Assembly: GCA_964589825.1 (NCBI GenBank) | Contig: CAZPUS010000018.1 | Location: 1-58,975 of the forward strand | Direction of reading: 5' to 3' | DNA from: CAZPUS01 sp964589825 | GTDB lineage: Bacteria > Fibrobacterota > Chitinivibrionia > Chitinivibrionales > WJKA01 | DNA: 58,975 nt | Shown here: piece after piece, positions 16,060-24,727 of the stretch | Numbering within the stretch: the stretch's first letter is position 1 | How the letters are laid out: the number at the start of each line of letters is the position of its first letter | Notes under the pieces: generated by a model | The model's database searches: none | What the model saw: the letters and a program-made list of their open reading frames with translations, nothing else | Told to the model about the DNA's origin: nothing | Program-made: the position numbers and the translations under genes

Positions 16060-17445
16060 ATGAAACTATTCAGATTCCCTTTTTGCAATGCACTTGTAGG
16101 TTTACTACTCGCCGCACAGGCGCTTTTTTCCCTCTCTTTTTTTGAGCCGAATGCCGAAAACCTGCGCATTATCGGACGTTGTGATACCAGCGGATCGAAG
16201 GCTCCGCGTTTTGGATGGCCGGGGGTGTATATTGAGGGACGATTCAGCGGCTCCTCGTGCAGAATCATTCTGCAGCATGTCAATGCGCCGAACTCTCCTC
16301 CGGATACGCCCCACACCTATTTGAAAATAATCGATGATAGAATTAGAGGAAGAACCGATGTCTCTAACGGAATCGACACCTCTGTGATGGCGCAAAACCT
16401 CGATGCCGGTGTTCATACATTCAGATTATACCGAATAACCGAAGCCGTTCAGAGTTATGCACAGCTACAGGGTTTACTGCTTGACGACACGGCTTCGCTT
16501 CTTCCTGTGGAAGAAGCGGAAAAACGCATCCTTTTTATCGGCGATTCACACACGGCAGGTTTTGGTGCGGGTGATACGAACGAGCAGGAGTGCCTTCATA
16601 GTGAATACAATTCATATGCAGCACGCATTGCACGCCATTTCGGGGCGGCACATCACAACATATCGGTTTCGGGCAAAGCGCTTATGCAGTCTCCATGGTA
16701 TACCGACCCTAAAATCGTGATGCCGAACTATTTCAACCGCACACTCGCATATAAGGGGACACCGAAATGGGATCATTTACGATGGCTCCCGCAACTGACC
16801 GTTGTCAACCTTGGAACAAACGATTACCATTCATACAAATTGGACGAACAAAATCGCCAGGACCCGCTTCCCAACGATGAAGAATTCAAACAGGAATACC
16901 ATGCATTCCTTGATACCTTGAGAGATAAATATCCCAACACCTCGCTTATACTTGTCGGTCCGTTCGACAGTTGCGGTGCACGTGATAAAGCCAAGAAAGT
17001 CGTAGATGAGGTGTACCGGGAAGAAATTTCGGATGGCACCGAAGATATTTTTTACTGTGCCTATCCCCCTTATGACGATTTGAACGATGTGTGCTGTCAT
17101 CCCTCTGCATCGTTCCAGAAGGTTCTTTCGGATAAATGTATCGCTTTGATCGAAGACAGCATACCCCTTTTCTCGTCGCATGCCGAGACAAGACATGCTT
17201 TTTATTCCTCTGAATTCGATTCCCGAATACGGCTGATCGAAAAAAATGGAAGATATATAATAGAATCCACCCGCCCAATGCATGGATTAGAAATATATCG
17301 AATTAACGGTACACTCGTATCCCAAAAAACGCTGCATACTCCCGGAACACGAGTCAGATTATCGCACCTTCCTCATGGAATATACCTTATCAGAGGCTCA
17401 GACAACGCCCGTACATGGTCCGAACGGATAATGATTATAAATTGA
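16060..17445 (+). CDS. Secreted SGNH esterase, CE2-like, with C-terminal sorting-type domain
   Basis: 461 aa. GAGGAG precedes ATG 16060, and the signal peptide is at about 1-25. Residues 30-145 form a beta-rich N-terminal domain (GVYIEGRFSGSSCRIIL) like that of carbohydrate esterase family 2. The SGNH domain follows: GDSHT with S163, GTND at 252-255 and H347. CE2 enzymes deacetylate plant or microbial polysaccharides. The last 75 residues (LEIYRINGTLV ... LSHLPHGIYLIRG) look like the C-terminal sorting/FlgD-like domain of FCB bacteria. It is probably exported to the surface. It stands alone, convergent with the histidine-kinase gene. The family is fairly sure; the substrate is inferred. Confidence 0.85.
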   Translation: MKLFRFPFCNALVGLLLAAQALFSLSFFEPNAENLRIIGRCDTSGSKAPRFGWPGVYIEGRFSGSSCRIILQHVNAPNSPPDTPHTYLKIIDDRIRGRTDVSNGIDTSVMAQNLDAGVHTFRLYRITEAVQSYAQLQGLLLDDTASLLPVEEAEKRILFIGDSHTAGFGAGDTNEQECLHSEYNSYAARIARHFGAAHHNISVSGKALMQSPWYTDPKIVMPNYFNRTLAYKGTPKWDHLRWLPQLTVVNLGTNDYHSYKLDEQNRQDPLPNDEEFKQEYHAFLDTLRDKYPNTSLILVGPFDSCGARDKAKKVVDEVYREEISDGTEDIFYCAYPPYDDLNDVCCHPSASFQKVLSDKCIALIEDSIPLFSSHAETRHAFYSSEFDSRIRLIEKNGRYIIESTRPMHGLEIYRINGTLVSQKTLHTPGTRVRLSHLPHGIYLIRGSDNARTWSERIMIIN

Positions 17446-17500
17446 AACCGAAAAAATCCTGCAGTATTGTGCCTGATACCCTCCACTCACCTCAGACACA

Positions 17501-20017
17501 TTACGATTCTTCAGAATCGCCGCTTATACTGCTGTAATCGATCGGTACCTCTTTCATTCGTGCCCCGAGGTATATCGTAAACACTGAGTGGCTATTGAGT
17601 TCGGATTCCGCTTCTATTCCTCCACCGTGTAGCTTACATATCATTTTGGTAAAATTGAGTCCAATACCGGTTCCGTCCTTCTTGGTCGTGAATTTAAACT
17701 GAAAAAGACGATTAACCGTCTCCTGTGTCATCCCAATCCCGTTATCCACGATTTTAATCCCCACAGTGGAATCGTTTTCCATATTCGCATATACTTTGAT
17801 CACACCTTTGCTCTTCAACACCTTTTGTTCCTTTGCTTCTTTAATCGCTTCCGCGGCATTACGCACAATGTTTATAAATACCTGATGCATCATTTTTTTA
17901 TCGCATTCGACAATTTTATTCTGCAGACTGGGTATATCGATCTCTACATGAATCCCTCGTAAGTGATGTTGCACCTGGTCGAGAGAACTGAGGATTATCG
18001 ATGTGAGTTCCATCGGCTTTTTCTCGGCAATTACGGAAACATCAAGTGCTCGTGAAACTTCTATCACTGATCTCAATGCATGCGTTCCCTGGTTTATCAT
18101 ATCGAGGTACTTCCGGGCCTTTTCCCCATACTCGCTGTTGTTATCTATTGTTGAATCATTATTTAGCTGCTCCATCAGCCAATTTGCGCCTTCAAGAATC
18201 TGCATTGGATTTTTAATTTCGTGTAGAATAATATCCTTTACACGGGCCTGCTGCTTCATTCGTTCTTCAAGTGTTTCGGACATCTCCTTGAGTATTGTTT
18301 CATATTTTCGTCGCGCTATCCAGTGGCCGACTTTTTCTCTCAATATTTTTGTATTGTATGGTTTTGTGACATAATCGGTAGCCCCAAGATTAAATCCCTG
18401 TAACTGGTCGTGCTCTTCCATAAGCGCGGTAATAAAAATAAGAGGAATATGCTTCCATTCTTCATGTTCCATTACTTTGCGGCAGAAATCGAATCCACTC
18501 ATCTTCGGCATCATGATATCGCTCAACACAAGCGCTATCTGATACCCATACTCTTCGAGCTTTTTGAGCGCCCCTGCTCCGTCATACGCAAGAATGAGGT
18601 TGTATTCTTTATAGAGAGATTCCGCTATCACTTTCATCATTCCCGCATTATCTTCCACAAGCAAAATCGTACTCCGGTCCGGATGTTTGTTTTCATAACT
18701 CTTTACATTTTCCGCATACGTCTGACCGGCGACATCTTCAATCGTGAGTGCATGTGCTCTTTCATAGTGNNNNNNNNNNNNNNNNNNNNNNNNNNNNNNN
18801 NNNNNNNNNNNNNNNNNNNNNNNNNNNNNNNNNNNNNNNNNNNNNNNNNNNNNNNNNNNNNNNNNNNNNAGCACATCGTCAGCCTGGTACATGCGATCGA
18901 AAATTTTCTCTATTTTTTCCTTTTCTATACCCACGCCGGTATCCGCCACTTCGGTATAGACATTCTGCCCGTCGCTTGTTATGGTTACGATTACCGCTCC
19001 ACCTTTTGGCGTAAATTTAAGCGCGTTCTGAAAAAGATTGTTCAAAACCTCTTCGATCCGCACAATATCGGCATTGATAACCAGCGACTCGTCTCCCACA
19101 CGAAGAGAAAAGGAGATAGCCTTTTTATCCGCGGTTGATTTGAGCAGATCGAATGTATCCCTTACAAGCCGGGTATAATCGTAATTATAGAGTTCGAGCT
19201 TCACATCAGGATCGTCGACTCTCGATATATTTATTATTCTGTCAACGTGTTTGTTAAGCTGCATCGCAGCATTGTCAGCAACACCGAGAAGGTCATTGCC
19301 CTCTTCATTCGTTAGTTTTTCCTGAGCGAGCTCGATATTATTACGGATAATCGAAAGCGGTGTTTTTATCTCATGCGTGATATTTGCGATAACCTCGCGC
19401 TTGAACTGGTCGAGCACCTCGAGTTCTTTGGCCTGTTTTTCACTTTTGAGACGGTTGAAGATACTTGTTTTCTTGTTTTTAAGATCGAAATGATTCGCCA
19501 CCGCCACAATGGCGATGGTCTCGAGCTGAAAAATGTTATTGTTGACAAATGCATCGAGATCGATGTTTCCGTGGTGAAGGAAGAAGACGGGTATCAGGTA
19601 CATCGCGTATACGGATAAGCACAATAATGCGGTAGAGGAAAAAGTGAACGGTGCAAGCATGATACCAAGATATACAAGATTCATACCTGCGTAATACGGA
19701 TCATTGTATCCCAGATAATGAATGATTACTGATAAACCACTACCGCAAATAATCGCTACAGCAGAAAAAAGAAGACCGCCATTGTTTTTTAGCAGTTCTT
19801 TTTGGGTTAGAAAAAAGACAAAAAAGCATCCAAAACAAATTAATAGGCGTATCAAACCAAAAGTTATTATATACCCGGGGTTTATAAAAAAATCCAACAA
19901 TGTGGATGCTAAAACCAGTAATCCCCCTAACCACGCTGCAAGCCGTGCTGCACGATACGCAAGGTTTATTAATTCTTCATTTGTCTGTTTATACAGCTCG
20001 TTTTCGTTTTTTTTCAT
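17501..20017 (-). CDS. Membrane hybrid sensor: histidine kinase-receiver-histidine kinase (PhcS+PhcR-like)
   Basis: 838 codons including about 34 unknown ones from the N-run. Five or six closely packed membrane helices (about 26-178) have almost no outer loops, which suits a lipophilic signal. HisKA-1 has H215 (ITHEIKTPLS). HATPase-1 has its N-box (NLFQNALKF) and DTGVGI, but its later G-boxes fall in the gap. The receiver has D500 (LSDIMMPKMSG) and YVTKPY. The second kinase module has H599 (ILHEIKNPMQ), N-box NIVRNAAEAI, DNGIGM and GTGIGL. There is no DNA-binding domain. Ralstonia PhcS is a membrane kinase, and PhcR is a receiver followed by a kinase domain; here the same order is one chain. 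It overlaps the upstream methyltransferase gene by ATGA. Confidence 0.9.
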   Translation of the reverse strand: MKKNENELYKQTNEELINLAYRAARLAAWLGGLLVLASTLLDFFINPGYIITFGLIRLLICFGCFFVFFLTQKELLKNNGGLLFSAVAIICGSGLSVIIHYLGYNDPYYAGMNLVYLGIMLAPFTFSSTALLCLSVYAMYLIPVFFLHHGNIDLDAFVNNNIFQLETIAIVAVANHFDLKNKKTSIFNRLKSEKQAKELEVLDQFKREVIANITHEIKTPLSIIRNNIELAQEKLTNEEGNDLLGVADNAAMQLNKHVDRIINISRVDDPDVKLELYNYDYTRLVRDTFDLLKSTADKKAISFSLRVGDESLVINADIVRIEEVLNNLFQNALKFTPKGGAVIVTITSDGQNVYTEVADTGVGIEKEKIEKIFDRMYQADDVXXXXXXXXXXXXXXXXXXXXXXXXXXXXXXXXXXHYERAHALTIEDVAGQTYAENVKSYENKHPDRSTILLVEDNAGMMKVIAESLYKEYNLILAYDGAGALKKLEEYGYQIALVLSDIMMPKMSGFDFCRKVMEHEEWKHIPLIFITALMEEHDQLQGFNLGATDYVTKPYNTKILREKVGHWIARRKYETILKEMSETLEERMKQQARVKDIILHEIKNPMQILEGANWLMEQLNNDSTIDNNSEYGEKARKYLDMINQGTHALRSVIEVSRALDVSVIAEKKPMELTSIILSSLDQVQHHLRGIHVEIDIPSLQNKIVECDKKMMHQVFINIVRNAAEAIKEAKEQKVLKSKGVIKVYANMENDSTVGIKIVDNGIGMTQETVNRLFQFKFTTKKDGTGIGLNFTKMICKLHGGGIEAESELNSHSVFTIYLGARMKEVPIDYSSISGDSEES
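18770..18869. other. Assembly gap of 100 N
   Basis: Exactly 100 unknown bases, the usual placeholder for a gap of unknown size. It falls in the first HATPase domain of the hybrid kinase, where the ATP-lid and G-box region is expected. The frame is kept across it, and the flanks fit a single gene, but the true length is not known. Confidence 0.99.
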
Positions 20018-21789
20018 ACGTAATCCATTATTGGGAATTTAATTATACCCGATTCCTCTTCATCGATATACCATCTCTTTACATTTTTTGAGGGTATTAG
20101 ACCTGCGAGTTGTTCCTTGTTCCTGTAAATCATATACCATTCAAGAACCATTGAAAGGTAATATCCGTGGAATTGGTTTTCTGATGAATAATTTGATAGT
20201 ATAATTGTACCATCTGGATTTAGAAAATGCGACAAATGTGTAATTAGTTTTTGTGCGGTATTATCATCGAGGTAATCGAAAAGACCAAAGGCATAAATAA
20301 TGTCAAATTTAGTGTATGTGTCCGTTTTTCTGTTCTCTTTTACGAAATTGCCTACAGTACTATGCTTAAAAGTGGTTTTAATAGTACATTCATGTTTAAT
20401 TTTGCTTTCGTAGGTCATGTGCTGTGCATATTTCAGTGCATCTATCTCCTGATCTAAAAACGTAATATCCATCTTATTAGCAAGTGTAGGATTCTTTTGT
20501 ATTAAATCAGTTATTTCGAACGCAGGACCGGAGGCGACACTTAACAAGGACACTCGATCCTTTCCTTTATTATAAACAAGTTGCGCCAATTTATCACAGA
20601 GGTATCTGTTTCTGTTTCTGTTTGCTTTACTCAATGCACATTCGGTATAATATTTGTTTAATATCTTTCCAAATATACTGTTGCCTTCATAATCGTTATT
20701 TCTAATCATCCGCATCATCACATAATCACCAGGATAACCTAAAGGTTTACAGAAAATTCTGTGACAAAAACATGATTCCATAGTTAGATAATGCAGCTGG
20801 TTCTGAGCGAATTTCTGGTAGTTGGGGTACTCATTATCAGACAATTTAAGACCCACCATAGTTTGATCGAATTGTTTCATCCGCTTTTCCATCTCAGGGA
20901 AATAAATCTTTTCAAGTTTATCCAGTTGTGTTTCACCGATTTCACATTTATCGACTTCTCTGAGTGTATCATTCGTTTCCAAAAACGACTTAAACTCTTC
21001 CATGAAAAATCGAAAAGAATATACCGCGTTCTTAAATTCTGGGGCTAATGATTCATATCCGTTAATTCGCGACATCGTTTGCCCTGCTATTCTACGAACA
21101 CTATCCCACTTATCAAGCTTCTCCATACTTTCGATATCGAGCACTTCACCCCTGGGCTGGACGACTATTCTTGTTTTATCACCTTCGTCATCCGGTATGA
21201 TTTTTATAATAGTTCCTTCACCACGGTAAATTTCCTTATCACTGTGCCATACGATGAGTTCGGGTATCACTGATCCCAGTCGCAGCGAGTAGACCGGCTC
21301 ATTCACATAAAACGCAACACTGTATCTTGACAAATCGATTATTTCACACGCTTCTTTTCTGTTACCCCTTTTAATTTCTACCACAGGCTTTGTCGAAAGC
21401 GTTTCTCCCCTGTATCGTGGAGGACGAAGCGTATAATCCTTTCCTTCAAGGTCTCTGTATTCGGGCATAATTTGGAGACCGATACGGTAATACGCCTCAC
21501 CGTTTGAGGTATAGAACGGAATGTAATAACAGACCTTGCCATACCGGCATTGTCCGAGATGCTTTGTCCCCGGAATCGAAAATTCCAGGGGGGTCCCCGC
21601 CATAAAATAGCCATGCTCTCTGGGTACAAGAAAGGAAAGGCCGTTTTCATTGTATTCGCAAAGCTGATACACTGTTCTTTTTTCCGGTCCATACGTGTGT
21701 CGTATTTCAATCACTGAATCATTATTCTGTTCATGAAAACCACGTTGCGTTTTTCTTCTTTCCGAACTCGAAGTCTTTGATGCTTTCAT
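20014..21789 (-). CDS. PilZ-PilZ-SAM methyltransferase, 3-hydroxypalmitate methyl ester synthase (PhcB)-like
   Basis: 591 aa. ATG 21789 follows GAGGGG seven bases upstream. Residues about 10-115 and 130-215 look like two PilZ-type domains: RKTQR then YNENGLSFLV, and later IIDLSRYSVAFYV, where the usual Gly is Ser. A helical linker leads to HRIFCKPLGYPGDYVMM (343-359) and YEGNSIFGKILNKY, a block shared by proteins annotated as extracellular-factor 3-hydroxypalmitic acid methyl ester biosynthesis proteins. SAM motif I is LLSVASGPAFE (415-425), the acidic residue after strand 2 is near D446, and the motif IV region is FDIIYAFGLFDYLDD. In Ralstonia, PhcB methylates a 3-hydroxy fatty acid to make the quorum signal. 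Here it overlaps the kinase gene by four bases. The exact substrate is unproven. Confidence 0.8.
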   Translation of the reverse strand: MKASKTSSSERRKTQRGFHEQNNDSVIEIRHTYGPEKRTVYQLCEYNENGLSFLVPREHGYFMAGTPLEFSIPGTKHLGQCRYGKVCYYIPFYTSNGEAYYRIGLQIMPEYRDLEGKDYTLRPPRYRGETLSTKPVVEIKRGNRKEACEIIDLSRYSVAFYVNEPVYSLRLGSVIPELIVWHSDKEIYRGEGTIIKIIPDDEGDKTRIVVQPRGEVLDIESMEKLDKWDSVRRIAGQTMSRINGYESLAPEFKNAVYSFRFFMEEFKSFLETNDTLREVDKCEIGETQLDKLEKIYFPEMEKRMKQFDQTMVGLKLSDNEYPNYQKFAQNQLHYLTMESCFCHRIFCKPLGYPGDYVMMRMIRNNDYEGNSIFGKILNKYYTECALSKANRNRNRYLCDKLAQLVYNKGKDRVSLLSVASGPAFEITDLIQKNPTLANKMDITFLDQEIDALKYAQHMTYESKIKHECTIKTTFKHSTVGNFVKENRKTDTYTKFDIIYAFGLFDYLDDNTAQKLITHLSHFLNPDGTIILSNYSSENQFHGYYLSMVLEWYMIYRNKEQLAGLIPSKNVKRWYIDEEESGIIKFPIMDYV

Positions 21790-21868
21790 AGTAACACCCC
21801 TCACTCTTAAAAGTTGAATTAAAAAACACAAAAAAAATATAACAGGTTGGATTAATTAATCATAAAAT

Positions 21869-21897
21869 ATATTACGTTATCCGCATTTAAAATACAA
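21869..21897 (-). promoter_or_regulatory. Candidate promoter of the PhcB-like/PhcSR-like operon
   Basis: On the minus strand, TTGTAT and TAATAT are separated by 17 bases, about 80 bases before the ATG at 21789. The divergent region 21790-22008 is AT-rich and must hold promoters for both directions. Pattern match only. Confidence 0.35.
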
Positions 21898-22008
21898 CTT
21901 CTGTTTTCTTACACAATTTAAATATTTTTATTTGCCGCCCGACCATTATCTGCGCACATATGTAAAATTGTATATTGTAGTGATTTTCATTCGATTGGAG
22001 TTTCCCGC

Positions 22009-23196
22009 ATGCCACGTGTCGCACTTGTAAAATGTGAATCTTATGATTTTAATGAAGTTAAAGAAGCGCTCACCTGTGGTGTCGAATCGATCGGTGGGCT
22101 TGATTCATGTATCCAACCTCATGCGTCGGTTTTTCTGAAACCGAATATGCTTGCTGCGGAACCCCCCGAAATCTGCGCAACTACGCACCCTTCGGTGTTT
22201 AAAGCGGTATCAGAACTTGTTCGCGAAAGGCACACGCATACAGGTTATGGTGACAGCGGAGAAGATCCTGATACGATTACCATTAACAGAACCGGTATGC
22301 AACAGGCGGCATCACAATCCGGGATTACCCATATTCCATTCAAATCAGGACATACCGAACAGTTTCCGGATGGAACACAGTACAGAAATTTTTTCATCGC
22401 GGATGCCCTTGACCATTACGATAGTTGTATCAGTATCCCCAAATTCAAGACACACGCACTCGAATTTATTACATGCTGTGTCAAAAATCAGTACGGATGC
22501 ATTCCGGGAAAATTGAAACGGGAATTGCATTATCGCATCCCCGACCCGATCAATTTTGCAAAATATCTTCTCGATCTCAACCGGTGTCTTTCACCGCAAC
22601 TTTATGTCGTTGATGCGGTAATGACAATGGAAGGTAATGGCCCACGACATGGTACGCCCAAATTTTTTGGATGTATTGCGGTCGGAACCGATCCTGTTGC
22701 CATAGATGCCACACTATGCCGTATCGCCTCTATCGATCCCTCCCTGGTACCTACCGTGTATCTTGCCGATGAATTCAATGCCGGCTCATGGAGAGAAAAA
22801 GAGATCACCTACACCTGCGCGAAACCGGCCGATTTCAAAACCTCACCAGTCGAGCTTGTTACCACTCCTCACATGCTCCATAATGCAAAAGGTCTGTTCA
22901 AACTTATCTATCCGCTCTTTGCACCTCGACCTGCAATCGATCCGGGCACCTGTACCAGGTGCGGCGGATGTGTCGAAGTCTGCCCGTCAAAACCCAGAAC
23001 TTTGACGCAGACGGATAAAAGGCAACCGCCTGTCTTTCATTATTCACACTGTATACGCTGTTTCTGCTGCCAGGAGTACTGCCCTTACGGTGCGATCTAT
23101 GTCAAAAAGACCCTGCTGTATACAATGCTTAAACTGCTTATTCAGCTGCGGGGATTTATAAAACAAACGGTACGTAAAAGACGCCGGGGATTGTAA
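22009..23196 (+). CDS. DUF362 protein with C-terminal double 4Fe-4S ferredoxin domain
   Basis: 395 aa cytoplasmic iron-sulfur protein. The DUF362 core is at about 1-290, with HASVFLKPNML, TTHPSVFKAV, TGYGDSGEDP and the central PKFKTHALEFITCCVKN. The last 90 residues hold two ferredoxin-type clusters, CTRCGGCVEVCP and CIRCFCCQEYCP. Members of the family are thought to be redox proteins; the substrate is unknown. GGAG lies before the ATG. It is divergent from the PhcB-like gene and convergent with the solute-binding protein gene (22-base gap), so it is likely monocistronic. Confidence 0.92.
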   Translation: MPRVALVKCESYDFNEVKEALTCGVESIGGLDSCIQPHASVFLKPNMLAAEPPEICATTHPSVFKAVSELVRERHTHTGYGDSGEDPDTITINRTGMQQAASQSGITHIPFKSGHTEQFPDGTQYRNFFIADALDHYDSCISIPKFKTHALEFITCCVKNQYGCIPGKLKRELHYRIPDPINFAKYLLDLNRCLSPQLYVVDAVMTMEGNGPRHGTPKFFGCIAVGTDPVAIDATLCRIASIDPSLVPTVYLADEFNAGSWREKEITYTCAKPADFKTSPVELVTTPHMLHNAKGLFKLIYPLFAPRPAIDPGTCTRCGGCVEVCPSKPRTLTQTDKRQPPVFHYSHCIRCFCCQEYCPYGAIYVKKTLLYTMLKLLIQLRGFIKQTVRKRRRGL

Positions 23197-23218
23197 TTGC
23201 AATCTGAACCGGATTTTA

Positions 23219-24667
23219 TCAATCACGTCCGGCAATCTCAGTTGCCCGCGGTGCATACTCCTTTTCGAGCACGCGCGCGATGTAATCCCGTTCCGGGTAC
23301 GGCACATCTCCATATCCCCAGTTGCGATCAACGATAATATCCCGGCATGCTTCGAGGTACAGCTGCATAATCCGATCGAATCGCGGGTGCGAAGGAAGAG
23401 TAGTGTATTCATTGTACTGCAGCTGCTGCAACGAAACATTGTATATATTGGTGATCCATCCCCCTCCGAACATAAGCGCAAGATCACTGAGGATATCCTT
23501 CCGGACCGGAATCATCCCGAACCGGCTGCATCCATCTATCTGATTTTTTCTGTTGGTGATAAACCTTGCAAGGCCATATGAACGTACCGGTGCAGCCGCT
23601 TTTGCGGGAATAGCCCACCACCATCCGCCCGTTGTTATGCCGCGGGATCCCTTCATCGTACTGTTTTCCATTGAATCGAGTGCAACGGCACATGCCCTGG
23701 GCATCACCGTCACCCCCATATCGCCCGGTTTGGGGAAATACCCTTTCATGCCTTTCTCTGTAGTACCGTGGAGGAAAAAACAATCAACCTGTGTCATAAA
23801 TGAGAGAAACACCTCCCCCCTGCCAAAGCCTTCCCACACCCCTTTGCCACTCCAGCCTTCTTTCCACATATCGGGATGATATATGCCCAAGGCGGAGTAC
23901 ACGGCTTCCCAGTAAAAGGCCTCTGTCACCGCATCGTCATTCATACTCATTACCGCACTGCTGTCGCCATTACACTGGAACGTCCTGTCAATAAGCCGCA
24001 GAGCCGTACCTGAATACATTTTTCCCCGGTGAGCAATACGCCCATGCATTGCATCCTGGTACGGTGTATGGGCCCACACCCATCCGAGTACGAATATATC
24101 GAAATAGTCCCATTGAGCGGGGTCTTCCTCCAGAAGATATTCCGCGGGTAACCCGTCACCGTTTACCAGGGCGAGCGCGGAGTCGATGGCAGTCTGATGC
24201 AGCCTCCATCGTGAAAGCACGTCTTTCACCCTTGACTTTGAGTAGACACAAATGCGTGTTTCGAATTTTCTTGGGATGAAATAATACTTGTTATCGTGCC
24301 TGGAAAACGAAAGCAGCAGATACGTATTATTGAGCTTCTGCACCTCCTCCTGTGAGAGGAAATCATCGAGTGCTACTATTTTACCTTTATCGATAAGCCC
24401 CTGCGTTTTTCCAAACGGTACTTTTACCAGATCAACAGTATCGTACTGCGACATTTCGCGTGACAAAGAATCGAGATTGTCGTACGAATGCACGGTAACT
24501 TCGACATCGTATTCATTTTGAAACTCTGTAATGAGCTCTTCGGAAAAATAGTCTTCTTGTGCATCGATCATATGAATAAGCACATGCATATGCGCCGGTG
24601 TTTTGCAGCCACTCACCATCGCCGCCATAACCCCTGCGAGAAAAAATCGAATTATGCACAACCGCAT
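23219..24667 (-). CDS. Extracellular solute-binding lipoprotein, ABC-importer type, orphan
   Basis: 482 aa. The N-terminus has a lipoprotein signal with lipobox VSGC near residue 21. The body is like family 1 sugar-binding proteins: HMIDAQEDYFSEELITEFQNEYDVEVTV, VDLVKVPFGKTQGLIDKGKIVALDDF, GITTGGWWWAIPAKAA. Such proteins capture a ligand in the periplasm and deliver it to an ABC permease, but no permease or ATPase gene is adjacent. It is the last gene after pheA, 61 bases downstream. Start choice: ATG 24667, or TTG 24673 nearer to GAAGG. The ligand is unknown. Confidence 0.85.
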   Translation of the reverse strand: MRLCIIRFFLAGVMAAMVSGCKTPAHMHVLIHMIDAQEDYFSEELITEFQNEYDVEVTVHSYDNLDSLSREMSQYDTVDLVKVPFGKTQGLIDKGKIVALDDFLSQEEVQKLNNTYLLLSFSRHDNKYYFIPRKFETRICVYSKSRVKDVLSRWRLHQTAIDSALALVNGDGLPAEYLLEEDPAQWDYFDIFVLGWVWAHTPYQDAMHGRIAHRGKMYSGTALRLIDRTFQCNGDSSAVMSMNDDAVTEAFYWEAVYSALGIYHPDMWKEGWSGKGVWEGFGRGEVFLSFMTQVDCFFLHGTTEKGMKGYFPKPGDMGVTVMPRACAVALDSMENSTMKGSRGITTGGWWWAIPAKAAAPVRSYGLARFITNRKNQIDGCSRFGMIPVRKDILSDLALMFGGGWITNIYNVSLQQLQYNEYTTLPSHPRFDRIMQLYLEACRDIIVDRNWGYGDVPYPERDYIARVLEKEYAPRATEIAGRD

Positions 24668-24727
24668 AGGCAAAAAACCTTCAGATTGTATGGTAAACCT
24701 GTCTGAAAAGATACGCCTGAACGAGCC

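Noticed and set aside
18410..19138. Plus-strand frame across the N-run
   Set aside because: Opposite strand of the hybrid kinase, opened artificially by unknown bases.
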